Positions 26,667 to 35,621 of a stretch of DNA of 64,000 nucleotides are shown in pieces (position 1 is the first letter of the stretch; the number at the start of each line of letters is the position of its first letter). The stretch is from NCBI GenBank assembly GCA_017619375.1, contig JAFZSL010000038.1, positions 111,389 to 175,388 of the forward strand, in the 5' to 3' direction. Below the pieces are notes generated by a model. It was not told the DNA's origin, did not search any database, and saw only the letters and a list, made by a program, of their open reading frames with translations. Position numbers and translations under genes: made by a program. Origin of the DNA: Prevotella sp. (GTDB lineage Bacteria; Bacteroidota; Bacteroidia; Bacteroidales; Bacteroidaceae).

Positions 26667-29600
26667 TTATTTCCTACGTTTCTTCAGATATTCAGACGGT
26701 GTTTCATGATACATCAACTTGAAGTAATGGGCGAACTGTTTGGGAGAGAAGCCCACCATGTCGGCCACTTCGGAGATGTTGGTCTTTCCTTGGTCGAGCA
26801 AGCTCTTCCCCCTCTTCAACTTGATAATTCTGATGAATTCCAAAGGAGGCTTCCCGGTGATGGCCATCAGTTTCTTGTACAGATGTCCACGTGTCAATCC
26901 GACAGCGCTACTGAGTTGGACCACAGAGTAGTCCATATCTTGGATGTTTGCCTCGACATTGGCAATGACATTGCTGATGAATTCTTCATCCAAGGAACTC
27001 ACCGTGATGTCACTTGGTTTTATTTCAATTCCATTTGCCACCTTGTGATGTGCGTTTTGCGTCCATTCCAACACTTTTTGTATGCGCAACTTCAGTACGG
27101 CGAGGCTGAAAGGTTTGGTGATATAGTCGGCCGCACCTTCCTTGAGCCCTTCCACGATATTCTCCTCGCCGCTCTTCGCTGTCAACAGAATGACCGGTAT
27201 GTGAGAGAATTTTATATTGCTCTTGATATGCCTGAAGAGGGTGATGCCGTCCATGACGGGCATCATCACATCGCTGACCACGATGCCTACCTTGTCGTTC
27301 TCTTCCAAGATGGCAAGCGCCTCCTTCCCATTCGCCGCCACGAGCACATCATATTCATCGTCCAGGCTGCGTTGCAGGAACAGTCGTGCGTCCATGTTGT
27401 CGTCAACCACCAAAATGACAGGCTTTTCTTGCAAAGCATCGTTGGGTCCTGTCTCGTTTTCCTCCATGAAGCCATCCGCAGCAGGCAATTCCTCGATACT
27501 GGCATCGCGAACGTCATTCACTGGCAACGTCACGGTGAAGACCGTCCCTTGGGGGTTGTTGTCGGTCACGGAGATGCTGCCCTCCATCATTTCCACATAA
27601 TGCTTGACGATATGCAACCCGAGTCCACTGCCCTCCTGTTCTTGCCCGTGGGTCTCCTGCGTGAAACGTTCGAAGACGTGCCGTTTGTCCTTGATTCCGA
27701 TGCCGGAGTCAGCGACACTGATCACCATTTTTCTCTGGCTTTCCTCCCCCTGGATGTCGAGAGCAACAACCACGCTGCCATTGTCGACATTGTATTTGAA
27801 GGCATTGGACAGGAGGTTTGTGATGATTCTGCGAATCTTTTGCTCATCGAAGTTGATTTCCACGGCAGAGAGCGGCAGTCGCGTGTCCAATAGGATGTTC
27901 TTCCTTGTCGCATAATATGAGAATTCCTGCACGGTCTGCCTGATGAACCCCACGATGTCGCCATGCTTGAGATTCAGTTTCTCCGCCCCCACGTCCAGTC
28001 TGCGGAAGTCGAGCAACTGAAGAACCAAATCATACAGTTGCCGTGCATTTCTCCATGCCACCTCCACCTCAGTCTTGATAGGCGCAGGCAGATTAGTTTG
28101 TCGGATTTTTTCCAAGGGAGCGACAACGAGGGTCAGAGGCGTCTTCAAATCATGGCTGATATTAGTATAAAACATGATTTTCTCCTCTTCCATTTCATAC
28201 TTTTTCAGGTTGACTTCCATTTGCTTGATGGCAAGTTCCCGCTTCTGCCTTTTTCTTGCAGCCCTATGGTTGAGATACAAGATGCATGCGATGGCAAGGA
28301 AATAAAGGAGAAACGCCGTCTTGGTCAACCAAAAGGGCGGTGACACATAAATGGGCAACTCGGCTACCTGGCTCTCGCCCATCCCCGGCATCACTGCTTT
28401 CACCTGCAACACATGGCTTCCAGAGCCCAATGTTGCGAAATAAAGGACGTTTTCAGGAGCCTTCATCCACTCATCTTCCCCCTTGAAACGATAATAATAT
28501 CTTACTATCTTTCCGTGCGTGGGCACCATGGCCGATACGGCAATGCCAAGATTGTCATGATAGTGGATGGTGAGATTGTCTAATGATTTCTGTTCCGACT
28601 TTCCATTGATTCTAAAGTCGGTGAACCTCACTTGCAGTTTCTGGCCTGGAGCGCAGATGTTTTCAGGCAAGATTCTTACATATCCCGTGAAACTACCCAT
28701 CAAAGCCGTCCCGTCCGAAGTGGTCAACGCCGCATCATCAGAGAACACCACGCCGTGCAATCCATCATTATCGAAAAACGGATGACATTTGCACGCCAGT
28801 TTCCCATCACCGTCATCCTGCATGGTGACGGAGGTCAACCCGTTGTCCGTACTCACCCACACCTGATTTCCACTTTTCGCCAATGCCCTGACTACATTGT
28901 GCGACATTCCCTGTTCGGTGGTGACATGGCCTACACTCCCATCTTTGGGACGATAAAACCATAGTCCGTTTCTCGTACCGGCAAACAGGATGTCGTCATT
29001 GCCCACCATCAAGGAGGATACATATGACCCTTTCAATCTTTCCAACGGCTTGATGGTGATGAATTGCCCTTTGGCGCAGTCGTATGCCGACACACCGGTC
29101 GAAGTGCCGACATACATGATGTTTCGTGACGAATCATAAGCCAGGCAAAGGACGCCATTGGACTGGAGCGAAGAATTCCGAGAGGTGTAATTCTCCATCT
29201 TGCCGCCCAGGTCTATTTTGACCACGCCCTTGTCAACCGTGGCCACCCACAGGTTTCCTCGCGTATCCGTCGCAAGGGCTTTGACGTATTGCAAGAGAGG
29301 TACATCGGGGTAGAGTGGAACAAACTTGCTCCCATCAAACCTGGCGATGCCATTCCCATAGGTGCCGGCCAAGACTGTGCCATCGGGAAGTGTGACAAGG
29401 GAGGTGACGATATTGGAAGGCAACTGCTGCTTCAAGGCGGAGAAATGCGTCTCGCCCCCCGCGGCATATTTCACCATGACGCCTCCGCCGTCGAATCCTA
29501 TCCATAAATTGCCTTTGGCGTCTTCCATCATGGAACTCACCTCTTCCAGTTCACCAGTCGACACCAAATTGAAACTTGGTTGGTTCAGGTCGGTAAAAGC

Positions 29601-30572
29601 GACCCCGTGCTTGGCAGACCCCACCCACATGGTGTTGTTGTCATCAAGATAGAAACAGGAAAAGTGACTGCTTCGATGCAGGAAGGGATTCACATCCATC
29701 ACCTTTGCGCCAAGTCCCTGTTCTTTATAGGAGAAGACATGGATGCCATCATTCAACGTTCCCACCCACAAGTTACCCTCATTATCTTCAGCGATGGTGT
29801 TCACCACGACGTTGCCCACCTGCCTTAAATCCACCATTTGCCGCAATTGGCGTGTCTTGATGGAGAAAAGCCATTGCGTGCCAGCCAACGAGTGCGAATT
29901 GTATATCCACAAGTTCAAGTGATTGTCAAGATATACGCGATTGTCCCGGTCGAAAGCCATTCCTTCCACCTGTCCCACGGGAAGCAGTCGTTTTTCGCGC
30001 ATCGCCACCATATATATTTTATAGTCATTGGTGACAACAACGGTGTTGCCATCCTTTGATACGATGTGTGCGAAAGTGGACTTGCTGTAATTGGGGAATT
30101 GTTGAACCTCGCGCTTGGAATAGTCATAATGGAACAATCCATTGTCGGTAGTCACCCACAAGTCATGCTTGTCGTCCACATAGAACAAATCCCAAGAACC
30201 AGGAAGTCCCAGTTTCCCCATTCGCGCCACGCCATCGGCCTTCCAACAGTCGGAGGCCCGGTCGTAGGTCAACAACTCATGCTCGCAAATCATCCAAAGA
30301 GTATGGTCGGCAGTCTCCCTCACCAAATGAATGTCATTGGCATGTCCCGACAGAGAAGGCGTGTAATTCTTGAACCGATACCCATCGTATCGACTCAACC
30401 CATTGATGGTGGACAACCACATGTACCCTTGACTATCACGTATGATGTCCCTCACGAAATTATCTGCCAAGCCATCCTTCACATTCACGGTATGGAAATA
30501 AAAGGAAGAGGCATGACATGTGAGAAGAGGTGCCAACACCAACAATAGCGCCAAAGGGCATAACTTCTTCAT
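26667..30572 (-). CDS. Hybrid two-component system regulator (HTCS)
   Basis: HTCS proteins sense a released oligosaccharide in the periplasm and activate glycan-use genes from the same polypeptide. The 1301-residue protein has a signal peptide, about 14 Reg_prop beta-propeller repeats (residues about 25-650), a Y_Y_Y domain (about 660-740) and a membrane helix (about 750-768). Then come HisKA with FYTNISHDLKTPL (His near 807), HATPase (NLLSNAFKYN, DSGIGI, GSGLGLHIV), a receiver with SDVMMPVMDG (Asp near 1100) and a C-terminal AraC-type domain. All catalytic motifs look intact. The start at 30572 begins the signal peptide; the frame extends 19 codons upstream. Paired ATGTATC repeats upstream may be its targets. 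Confidence 0.96.
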   Translation of the reverse strand: MKKLCPLALLLVLAPLLTCHASSFYFHTVNVKDGLADNFVRDIIRDSQGYMWLSTINGLSRYDGYRFKNYTPSLSGHANDIHLVRETADHTLWMICEHELLTYDRASDCWKADGVARMGKLGLPGSWDLFYVDDKHDLWVTTDNGLFHYDYSKREVQQFPNYSKSTFAHIVSKDGNTVVVTNDYKIYMVAMREKRLLPVGQVEGMAFDRDNRVYLDNHLNLWIYNSHSLAGTQWLFSIKTRQLRQMVDLRQVGNVVVNTIAEDNEGNLWVGTLNDGIHVFSYKEQGLGAKVMDVNPFLHRSSHFSCFYLDDNNTMWVGSAKHGVAFTDLNQPSFNLVSTGELEEVSSMMEDAKGNLWIGFDGGGVMVKYAAGGETHFSALKQQLPSNIVTSLVTLPDGTVLAGTYGNGIARFDGSKFVPLYPDVPLLQYVKALATDTRGNLWVATVDKGVVKIDLGGKMENYTSRNSSLQSNGVLCLAYDSSRNIMYVGTSTGVSAYDCAKGQFITIKPLERLKGSYVSSLMVGNDDILFAGTRNGLWFYRPKDGSVGHVTTEQGMSHNVVRALAKSGNQVWVSTDNGLTSVTMQDDGDGKLACKCHPFFDNDGLHGVVFSDDAALTTSDGTALMGSFTGYVRILPENICAPGQKLQVRFTDFRINGKSEQKSLDNLTIHYHDNLGIAVSAMVPTHGKIVRYYYRFKGEDEWMKAPENVLYFATLGSGSHVLQVKAVMPGMGESQVAELPIYVSPPFWLTKTAFLLYFLAIACILYLNHRAARKRQKRELAIKQMEVNLKKYEMEEEKIMFYTNISHDLKTPLTLVVAPLEKIRQTNLPAPIKTEVEVAWRNARQLYDLVLQLLDFRRLDVGAEKLNLKHGDIVGFIRQTVQEFSYYATRKNILLDTRLPLSAVEINFDEQKIRRIITNLLSNAFKYNVDNGSVVVALDIQGEESQRKMVISVADSGIGIKDKRHVFERFTQETHGQEQEGSGLGLHIVKHYVEMMEGSISVTDNNPQGTVFTVTLPVNDVRDASIEELPAADGFMEENETGPNDALQEKPVILVVDDNMDARLFLQRSLDDEYDVLVAANGKEALAILEENDKVGIVVSDVMMPVMDGITLFRHIKSNIKFSHIPVILLTAKSGEENIVEGLKEGAADYITKPFSLAVLKLRIQKVLEWTQNAHHKVANGIEIKPSDITVSSLDEEFISNVIANVEANIQDMDYSVVQLSSAVGLTRGHLYKKLMAITGKPPLEFIRIIKLKRGKSLLDQGKTNISEVADMVGFSPKQFAHYFKLMYHETPSEYLKKRRK

Positions 30573-30591
30573 AGCATAACTGTTTTGCAAA

Positions 30592-30599
30592 CAAAAATA
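30592..30599 (-). promoter_or_regulatory. Promoter -7 box of the HTCS gene
   Basis: The minus strand reads TATTTTTG, 19 nt before the HTCS start codon. The -33 element is not clear. Confidence 0.45.
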
Positions 30600-30677
30600 G
30601 TAAAAAAAAGTAAGGAAATCGTCTATCAAGTATTTTTTTTTGATGGTTTGGTGTTTTTTTCATATTCAACACCCTGG

Positions 30678-30705
30678 ATGTATCGTTTATTGTCCAAGAT
30701 GTATC
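30678..30705. promoter_or_regulatory. Paired ATGTATC direct repeat, site 1 (candidate HTCS operator)
   Basis: ATGTATC at 30678-30684 and again at 30699-30705, spaced 21 bp start to start. It lies 79 bp upstream of the HTCS -7 box. Confidence 0.6.
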
Positions 30706-30800
30706 TGAGTCACGACCACTCCCACCCTGCTCCTTGTCAAAGAAGCCCACACCCGGCTCTGGAGGGGAATAATGCTTTTTTTGGAATAATCAGATTTTTC

Positions 30801-30890
30801 TGACGGGTCAGACTAATCGGACGGGGTGGATTAATTGGACGGGGTGCACTGGTTGGACGGGGTGGATTTGGCGGACAAGGCAGACTAATC
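30801..30890. repeat. 18-bp imperfect tandem repeat
   Basis: Five units of 18 bp, starting at 30801, 30819, 30837, 30855 and 30873, with core GGACGGGGTGGATTAATT. The outer two units share AGACTAATC ends. It lies between the two candidate operators and has no coding potential. Confidence 0.85.
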
Positions 30891-30907
30891 GTACCAATCG
30901 GACTGTA

Positions 30908-30935
30908 ATGTATCACATTTCACCCGAAATGTATC
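30908..30935. promoter_or_regulatory. Paired ATGTATC direct repeat, site 2 (candidate HTCS operator)
   Basis: ATGTATC at 30908-30914 and 30929-30935, again 21 bp apart. It lies about 60 bp upstream of the plus-strand TATCTTTG box at 30996. Confidence 0.6.
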
Positions 30936-30995
30936 CACGATACAAATCAGCGTAAAACCAATCGATTTCGGGACGATTATATTCGCGTGAATTCC

Positions 30996-31265
30996 TATCT
31001 TTGCACCATGATTCAAGTTTCCCCTATAGCGAAAGATTATTGTTGAAATACGCAATCCAAATGCACAGAGACAGCCATTAGGTGTCAGAAATAAATAATT
31101 ACAATCTACAAAAAGGTAATTGAACCATAGTTTAGTTAAATAAATGAGTTATAATTAGGTATTTAGAAGTTAATTTTTTATCAAACGTGATTCGAGAAGA
31201 ATCGAAATTGTTAAGAATGATTAACTTAAAGGGCATGGATAATTTTCCATGCCCTTTATTTGTTT
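30996..31265 (+). other. Gene-less promoter-to-terminator unit (candidate small RNA or orphan leader)
   Basis: A TATCTTTG box at 30996-31003 is followed 4 nt later by an ATG that opens only a 12-codon frame (MIQVSPIAKDYC). About 220 nt of AT-rich sequence with no longer frame then runs into a strong terminator at 31228-31262. Either a small RNA is made here, or this is the leader of a lost operon such as a susC/susD pair. No -33 TTG is seen at standard spacing. Confidence 0.4.
31228..31262 (+). terminator. Strong terminator hairpin
   Basis: AAAGGGCATGGA (31228-31239) pairs perfectly with TCCATGCCCTTT (31246-31257) around TAATTT, followed by ATTTG. The T-rich side suits plus-strand transcripts, but the palindrome may also stop the leftward transporter transcript. 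Confidence 0.85.
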
Positions 31266-31347
31266 TCAAGCGACAATGCCTATAAAACAAGCACCTGACG
31301 TGGCCGATGCGGCCTGATGGGCCAGGTGGTCCACATAGACTGTCTCG

Positions 31348-32895
31348 TCAACACACTTTCTCGAGTCGTTTCATCATGGCGAACATGAAAATGGCAGCCA
31401 ACAAGCAAACCAGCATGAACACGCCCCAGCACAACCAGAGCGGCACAGTACCCCAAAGAACGCCGCCCACAAGCACCAACTGGTTGCCTATGGCAGTGGA
31501 GACGAACCATCCTCCCATCATCATGCCCTTGTATTTGGGCGGTGCCACCTTGGACACAAACGATATGCCCATCGGAGAAAGCAACAACTCTCCAAAAGTC
31601 AAGATAAGATAGACCCCTATGAGCAAATTGGGTGTCACGTCGGCGACATGCTTACCCACAGGATTGCCATCAGCATCCATCACCGTCTGGGGTATGGGCA
31701 GGTCGCATGAGTATATGGCCATCAAGGCAAAAGCCAAGGCGGCAACAATCATTCCATAGGCTATCTTCCGAGGTGCGGAAGGTTCCTTCCCCTTGGCGGC
31801 AAGCGACCCGAAAATAGCCATCGAGAAAGGAGTCAACGCTACGACATAGAAGGGATTGAACTGCTGGAAGATGGGTGCGGAGACGTCAGCCTTGCCACTA
31901 AACACGCCATAGCGCCAACAAAGGATGCCCGCAGCGACGACTATCACAAGGGCGGAAATCATCTTTGCCTTGCCAGTCTTCGATTGGAAAAGCGAGAAAC
32001 AAGCATAGACAATGATGATGAGCATGGTCAGTGTGAGCAAGTTCCAAGGCACGTCGAAGGCCATGGCCTGCACCCCGGAAGAGGTCTTCGAGGTGAACTC
32101 GTCTGCGAAATAAGTGAGCGACAAACCATTCTGGTGGAAAGCCATCCAGAAGAAAATCACCACGGCAAAAACGAGGCAAAGTGCGACGATGCGCTGCTTG
32201 GTCTCCTCCTTGGTCAGTTCCGGTTCGTTGCTTGCAGAAGTGTCCTTCACCTCTACCTTCTTCCCACCTTCCGCATGCCTGAAAGTAGGACGGAACAGAT
32301 AATAGATGGCAATGGACAGGATGAGCGAGGCGCAAGCGACGGCGAAGGAGAAATGATAGGCGTCGTTGGAGGAATATCCTAACGATTTTTCCGCCCACTC
32401 CTTGATCATGATGGCCGCCGTCGGAGCATAGAGGGCACCAATGTTGATGGCCATGTAGAAGATGGAGAATCCCGCATCACGTTTGTCGGCATATTTCGGG
32501 TCATCGTAAAGATTTCCCACCATGACCTGCAGGTTTCCCTTGAAAAGACCCGTGCCGAAGCCGATGAGCAACAATGCCGCGAGCATGGCCACCAACGCCA
32601 CCTTGTCGCCTCCAAGAGGTACGGAGAGCAGCACATAGCCAGCGAACATGATGATGATGCCCGTCGTCACCATCCGTCCGAATCCGAACTTGTCGGCCAT
32701 GATTCCACCTATCAAAGGCAGGAAATACACAAGCATGAGAAATGAACTGTAGATGGCTCCCGCCACACCCGGCGAGAGTCCAAAGTTGGCTCTTAAGAAC
32801 AAGGCGAAGACGGCTATCATGGTGTAATAGCCGAAACGCTCTCCCGTGTTGGCCAAAGCCAATGCGAATAGTCCTTTTGGTTGTCCTTCAAACAT
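31348..32895 (-). CDS. POT (PTR2) family proton-dependent oligopeptide transporter
   Basis: The 515-residue inner-membrane protein has about 12-14 helices and the POT signature NTGERFGYYTM (an E-x-x-E-R-F-x-Y-Y variant) near the N-terminus, then FLPLIGGIMADKFGFG and KGNLQVMVGNLY. POT proteins import di- and tripeptides with protons. It starts 21 nt after the GH27 stop on the same strand, so the two are probably co-transcribed. This pairing is not an obvious metabolic one. Confidence 0.93.
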   Translation of the reverse strand: MFEGQPKGLFALALANTGERFGYYTMIAVFALFLRANFGLSPGVAGAIYSSFLMLVYFLPLIGGIMADKFGFGRMVTTGIIIMFAGYVLLSVPLGGDKVALVAMLAALLLIGFGTGLFKGNLQVMVGNLYDDPKYADKRDAGFSIFYMAINIGALYAPTAAIMIKEWAEKSLGYSSNDAYHFSFAVACASLILSIAIYYLFRPTFRHAEGGKKVEVKDTSASNEPELTKEETKQRIVALCLVFAVVIFFWMAFHQNGLSLTYFADEFTSKTSSGVQAMAFDVPWNLLTLTMLIIIVYACFSLFQSKTGKAKMISALVIVVAAGILCWRYGVFSGKADVSAPIFQQFNPFYVVALTPFSMAIFGSLAAKGKEPSAPRKIAYGMIVAALAFALMAIYSCDLPIPQTVMDADGNPVGKHVADVTPNLLIGVYLILTFGELLLSPMGISFVSKVAPPKYKGMMMGGWFVSTAIGNQLVLVGGVLWGTVPLWLCWGVFMLVCLLAAIFMFAMMKRLEKVC

Positions 32896-32916
32896 AATTG
32901 ATTGGTTTAATGATAA

Positions 32917-35424
32917 TTATTTAATTATTTGTTTCTTTCCATCCTTGATGTAGATGCCTTGCGACGGCGACTTGACAGGGATGCCTTGCAAGTTGTAGTA
33001 TATGCCATCATCCTTATGGAAGTTGGCGTTTCCCGGTTCCAAAGGGTTGGTTGAGATGCCGTCAGGTTGCTTGTCGCCCAAGCGGAAGAGTTTGACGCCA
33101 TGGCTGGGGACATCCGCCTGCAAGAAGCCGGCCGCTTCGCCTTTTGGCTGTTTCTCCCAGATGTCATAGACCGGCACGGCCTCGTCGGCGCCATAGCCCA
33201 GAAGGGTGAGGTCGAAGTTGAAGGGTTCCTTTTTGGAGACATAGACAATGAATTCCATGGTGGTGCCCGTCGACGACGGGTTGTCCTGGTCACAACTGGA
33301 GTCGTAGCCACACAAGGCTTTGAAACTGGTGTAGGAATGACCTTCGGGCAGGTCATAGACGAGCGTGCATTGGGCGTTCATACCCAGTCCTGTAGTGTAG
33401 GCCTGTCCATCGACACGCAGCGTGCCCCCCTCCACGTTCTGGTTGATGTGAAGCGTCCCCCATTCCGAGGAGTACGAGGAAGCGGTGAGCGTGGTCAGCG
33501 AAGTCTCATTGCCTTCAGCGTCCACCAACACGGGATTGACGAGGTCGGCGCGGTCGTAAGCAAAGCCGTCGCCATAGTTGCTCACCACGATTTTCAGTTG
33601 CTGTGCCTCGGTGACATCGGCCTCCAACCATTTCGAGCGTGTTCCCGTCCGTGAGATGAGTCCCGACCTTGCCGCATAGTCATCCTGTTCATCTGTCAGG
33701 GGATTGCAGTCGAAGACCATGAAGCGCATGGTGGTCGTCGCCCCCGTCTGGCCTATGCCCGAGTCGTCGGCAGCCGCCATCGCCTTGAATCGCACGACAT
33801 CCATCTCCTCGGGTATCTGGAAGAAGATGGCGGCATTGGCATCGGCGGAGAAGCCCCTGTCGTAAACCTGCCCCATCACCTTCATCTTTCCCCCGTGGTC
33901 CACGTTGCGGTTCTCATAGACGCGGTTGAAATAGGACTTGGTATAGTCGCGGGTCTTGTAGGCGCCGGTGAGTGCCACCTCCTCGCCGTTGCTTAGAACA
34001 AGCGTGGGGTTGATCCAGTCGCCATGGTCGTAATTGTAGTTGTCTCCCCCGTCGTCGATGACGAGGACGAGCGTCTTGCTTCCCTCCGGCCAGTCGATAT
34101 CCACGTCCACGGCGTGTCCGGTAGTCGTGTAGGAAACGGTTTCCGAACAGTAGAGCGCCTTGCTTCCCACCACCCATCGAGTGTTGTCGCGGTTGAACAA
34201 GGCGAGGTATTTGTTTCCCGTCGCCGGGTCGGTGGAAGTCCACGCCACGTGTCCGTTGTCCTCGTCCTTCATCACCTGACGGGCATTCTCACCGTACTTG
34301 TGCATCTGATGGTATTCCTCATTGGTGAGCAACGAGAGGGTGAACTCATCATTCCTGGTCATCTCCCCGCCGAAGAAGAGCGGCGAGTGGCAGATGCCCC
34401 AAAGGGTCATCATCGAGCGTTGCTCTTGCTGTGTCAGCCTCGTCCAACGTCCACTTTGCGCGGCAGTGTATCCAGGGTCCGCGATGGTCATGGAAATCTG
34501 CCCCAAAGGCAGCATGTCGCAATCGGCGAAGTTGCCCGGACGTGTATATTGGCTCCATACGTCCGCCTCGTTGAACACGGCGTCCACGTCGCTCCAGTTG
34601 TCCCACAGGTCATCCATCATACGCCACATGTTGGCATTCTCCAAACACTCCTCGGCATACACATACTGCGTCTTCCCCGGACTAAGCGACAGGACGATGG
34701 GCCGCCCCGTCTGGTCGATGGCCTTGCGAATCATGTGTATTTCGTCGGTATAGAACGGCCGCGAGAGGTCGTCCACCTTGAGGAAGTCCACGCCCCATTC
34801 GGCATAGAGGTCCATGATGCTGTTGTAATAGAGTTGTCCGTATTCATTGTTTCGCACCAGCAGGTTGTCTTTCAACCAGGTGCAAGGGGAGGTCGTGCCA
34901 TTGTACACTTGGTTCCATGCAACGCTTTCAGCACCTTTTAACTTGTAATTGCCGCTCACGACAGACTTCGGCACACCGCGCATGATGTGGATGCCCAGTT
35001 TCAGGCCCATCTTGTGGAGACTGTCAGCAATGGCCTTGAAGCCTTTGTTCACCCCACCCACCATGGCCGACGGGAAGCGGGTGGGCGAAGGCAGGTAGCG
35101 TCCGTACTCATCGAGCACATAGTCCTGGTTGCCTTGCTGGTTGTAGTTGCCGCCACCCAAAGAGGGGTGGTTGCAATACCATCTGATGTCGATGACAACA
35201 TATTCCCAACCATGCTTGACCAAGTCGTTTTCCACGAGATACCTGGCATTTTGCATCACTTCCTTCTCGGTGACCGAGGAGTAGTAGCAGTCCCAGGAGT
35301 TCCATCCCATGGGTGGTGTCATTGCCCAAGTGCGGAAAGTGGCCACGTCGGATTGTGCACGAAGCGGCAGGCCATACCATGCGAGCAGGATGGTAAGCAA
35401 TGATGCAAATATCGTTTTTTTCAT
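32917..35424 (-). CDS. GH27 alpha-galactosidase-like enzyme with NPCBM-type domains
   Basis: The 835-residue secreted protein has a signal peptide (PLRAQ) and then the GH27 barrel (MTPPMGWNSWDCYYSS, GLKLGIHIMRG, FLKVDDL with nucleophile Asp218, and WRMMDDLWDNW with likely acid/base Asp272). Two galactose-binding-like NPCBM-type domains follow (about residues 440-560 and 570-720), with DHGDWINPTLVLSNGEE and YDRADLVNPVLVDAEGNE as matching openings. The C-terminal tail YNLQGIPV...GIYIKDGKKQIIK is shared with other exported proteins here. Alpha-galactosidase or beta-L-arabinopyranosidase are both known in GH27. It is divergent from the GH43 gene. Confidence 0.9.
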   Translation of the reverse strand: MKKTIFASLLTILLAWYGLPLRAQSDVATFRTWAMTPPMGWNSWDCYYSSVTEKEVMQNARYLVENDLVKHGWEYVVIDIRWYCNHPSLGGGNYNQQGNQDYVLDEYGRYLPSPTRFPSAMVGGVNKGFKAIADSLHKMGLKLGIHIMRGVPKSVVSGNYKLKGAESVAWNQVYNGTTSPCTWLKDNLLVRNNEYGQLYYNSIMDLYAEWGVDFLKVDDLSRPFYTDEIHMIRKAIDQTGRPIVLSLSPGKTQYVYAEECLENANMWRMMDDLWDNWSDVDAVFNEADVWSQYTRPGNFADCDMLPLGQISMTIADPGYTAAQSGRWTRLTQQEQRSMMTLWGICHSPLFFGGEMTRNDEFTLSLLTNEEYHQMHKYGENARQVMKDEDNGHVAWTSTDPATGNKYLALFNRDNTRWVVGSKALYCSETVSYTTTGHAVDVDIDWPEGSKTLVLVIDDGGDNYNYDHGDWINPTLVLSNGEEVALTGAYKTRDYTKSYFNRVYENRNVDHGGKMKVMGQVYDRGFSADANAAIFFQIPEEMDVVRFKAMAAADDSGIGQTGATTTMRFMVFDCNPLTDEQDDYAARSGLISRTGTRSKWLEADVTEAQQLKIVVSNYGDGFAYDRADLVNPVLVDAEGNETSLTTLTASSYSSEWGTLHINQNVEGGTLRVDGQAYTTGLGMNAQCTLVYDLPEGHSYTSFKALCGYDSSCDQDNPSSTGTTMEFIVYVSKKEPFNFDLTLLGYGADEAVPVYDIWEKQPKGEAAGFLQADVPSHGVKLFRLGDKQPDGISTNPLEPGNANFHKDDGIYYNLQGIPVKSPSQGIYIKDGKKQIIK

Positions 35425-35454
35425 ATATTTGAGGTTGTAAATGGTTAGATATGG

Positions 35455-35462
35455 CAAAGATA
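35455..35462 (-). promoter_or_regulatory. Promoter -7 box of the GH27-POT operon
   Basis: The minus strand reads TATCTTTG, 30 nt ahead of the start codon. No consensus -33 TTG was found, which fits an activator-dependent promoter. Confidence 0.5.
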
Positions 35463-35564
35463 AAGAAAAAACAAGGAATATGGAAATAATTGAACATTTT
35501 TTCTCAACATTACAACTTTGTTGGTCCCATCACTCTTCATTGAATAAAAAAGGAATCGTTTCAT

Positions 35565-35595
35565 TTTGTTCTGCTCCCGCTTTTTCGTAACTTTG
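35565..35595 (+). promoter_or_regulatory. Promoter of the GH43 gene
   Basis: TTTG at 35565-35568, 19 nt, TAACTTTG at 35588-35595; the start codon is 26 nt downstream. Confidence 0.75.
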
Positions 35596-35621
35596 CCCCA
35601 TCGGATAAGCAAACTACATAT

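Noticed and set aside
26562-27893. Long plus-strand open frame antisense to the HTCS kinase/receiver region
   Set aside because: The minus strand encodes clear HATPase, receiver and AraC motifs.
30801-30890. Possible CRISPR array
   Set aside because: Contiguous 18-bp units without unique spacers, and no cas genes in the window.
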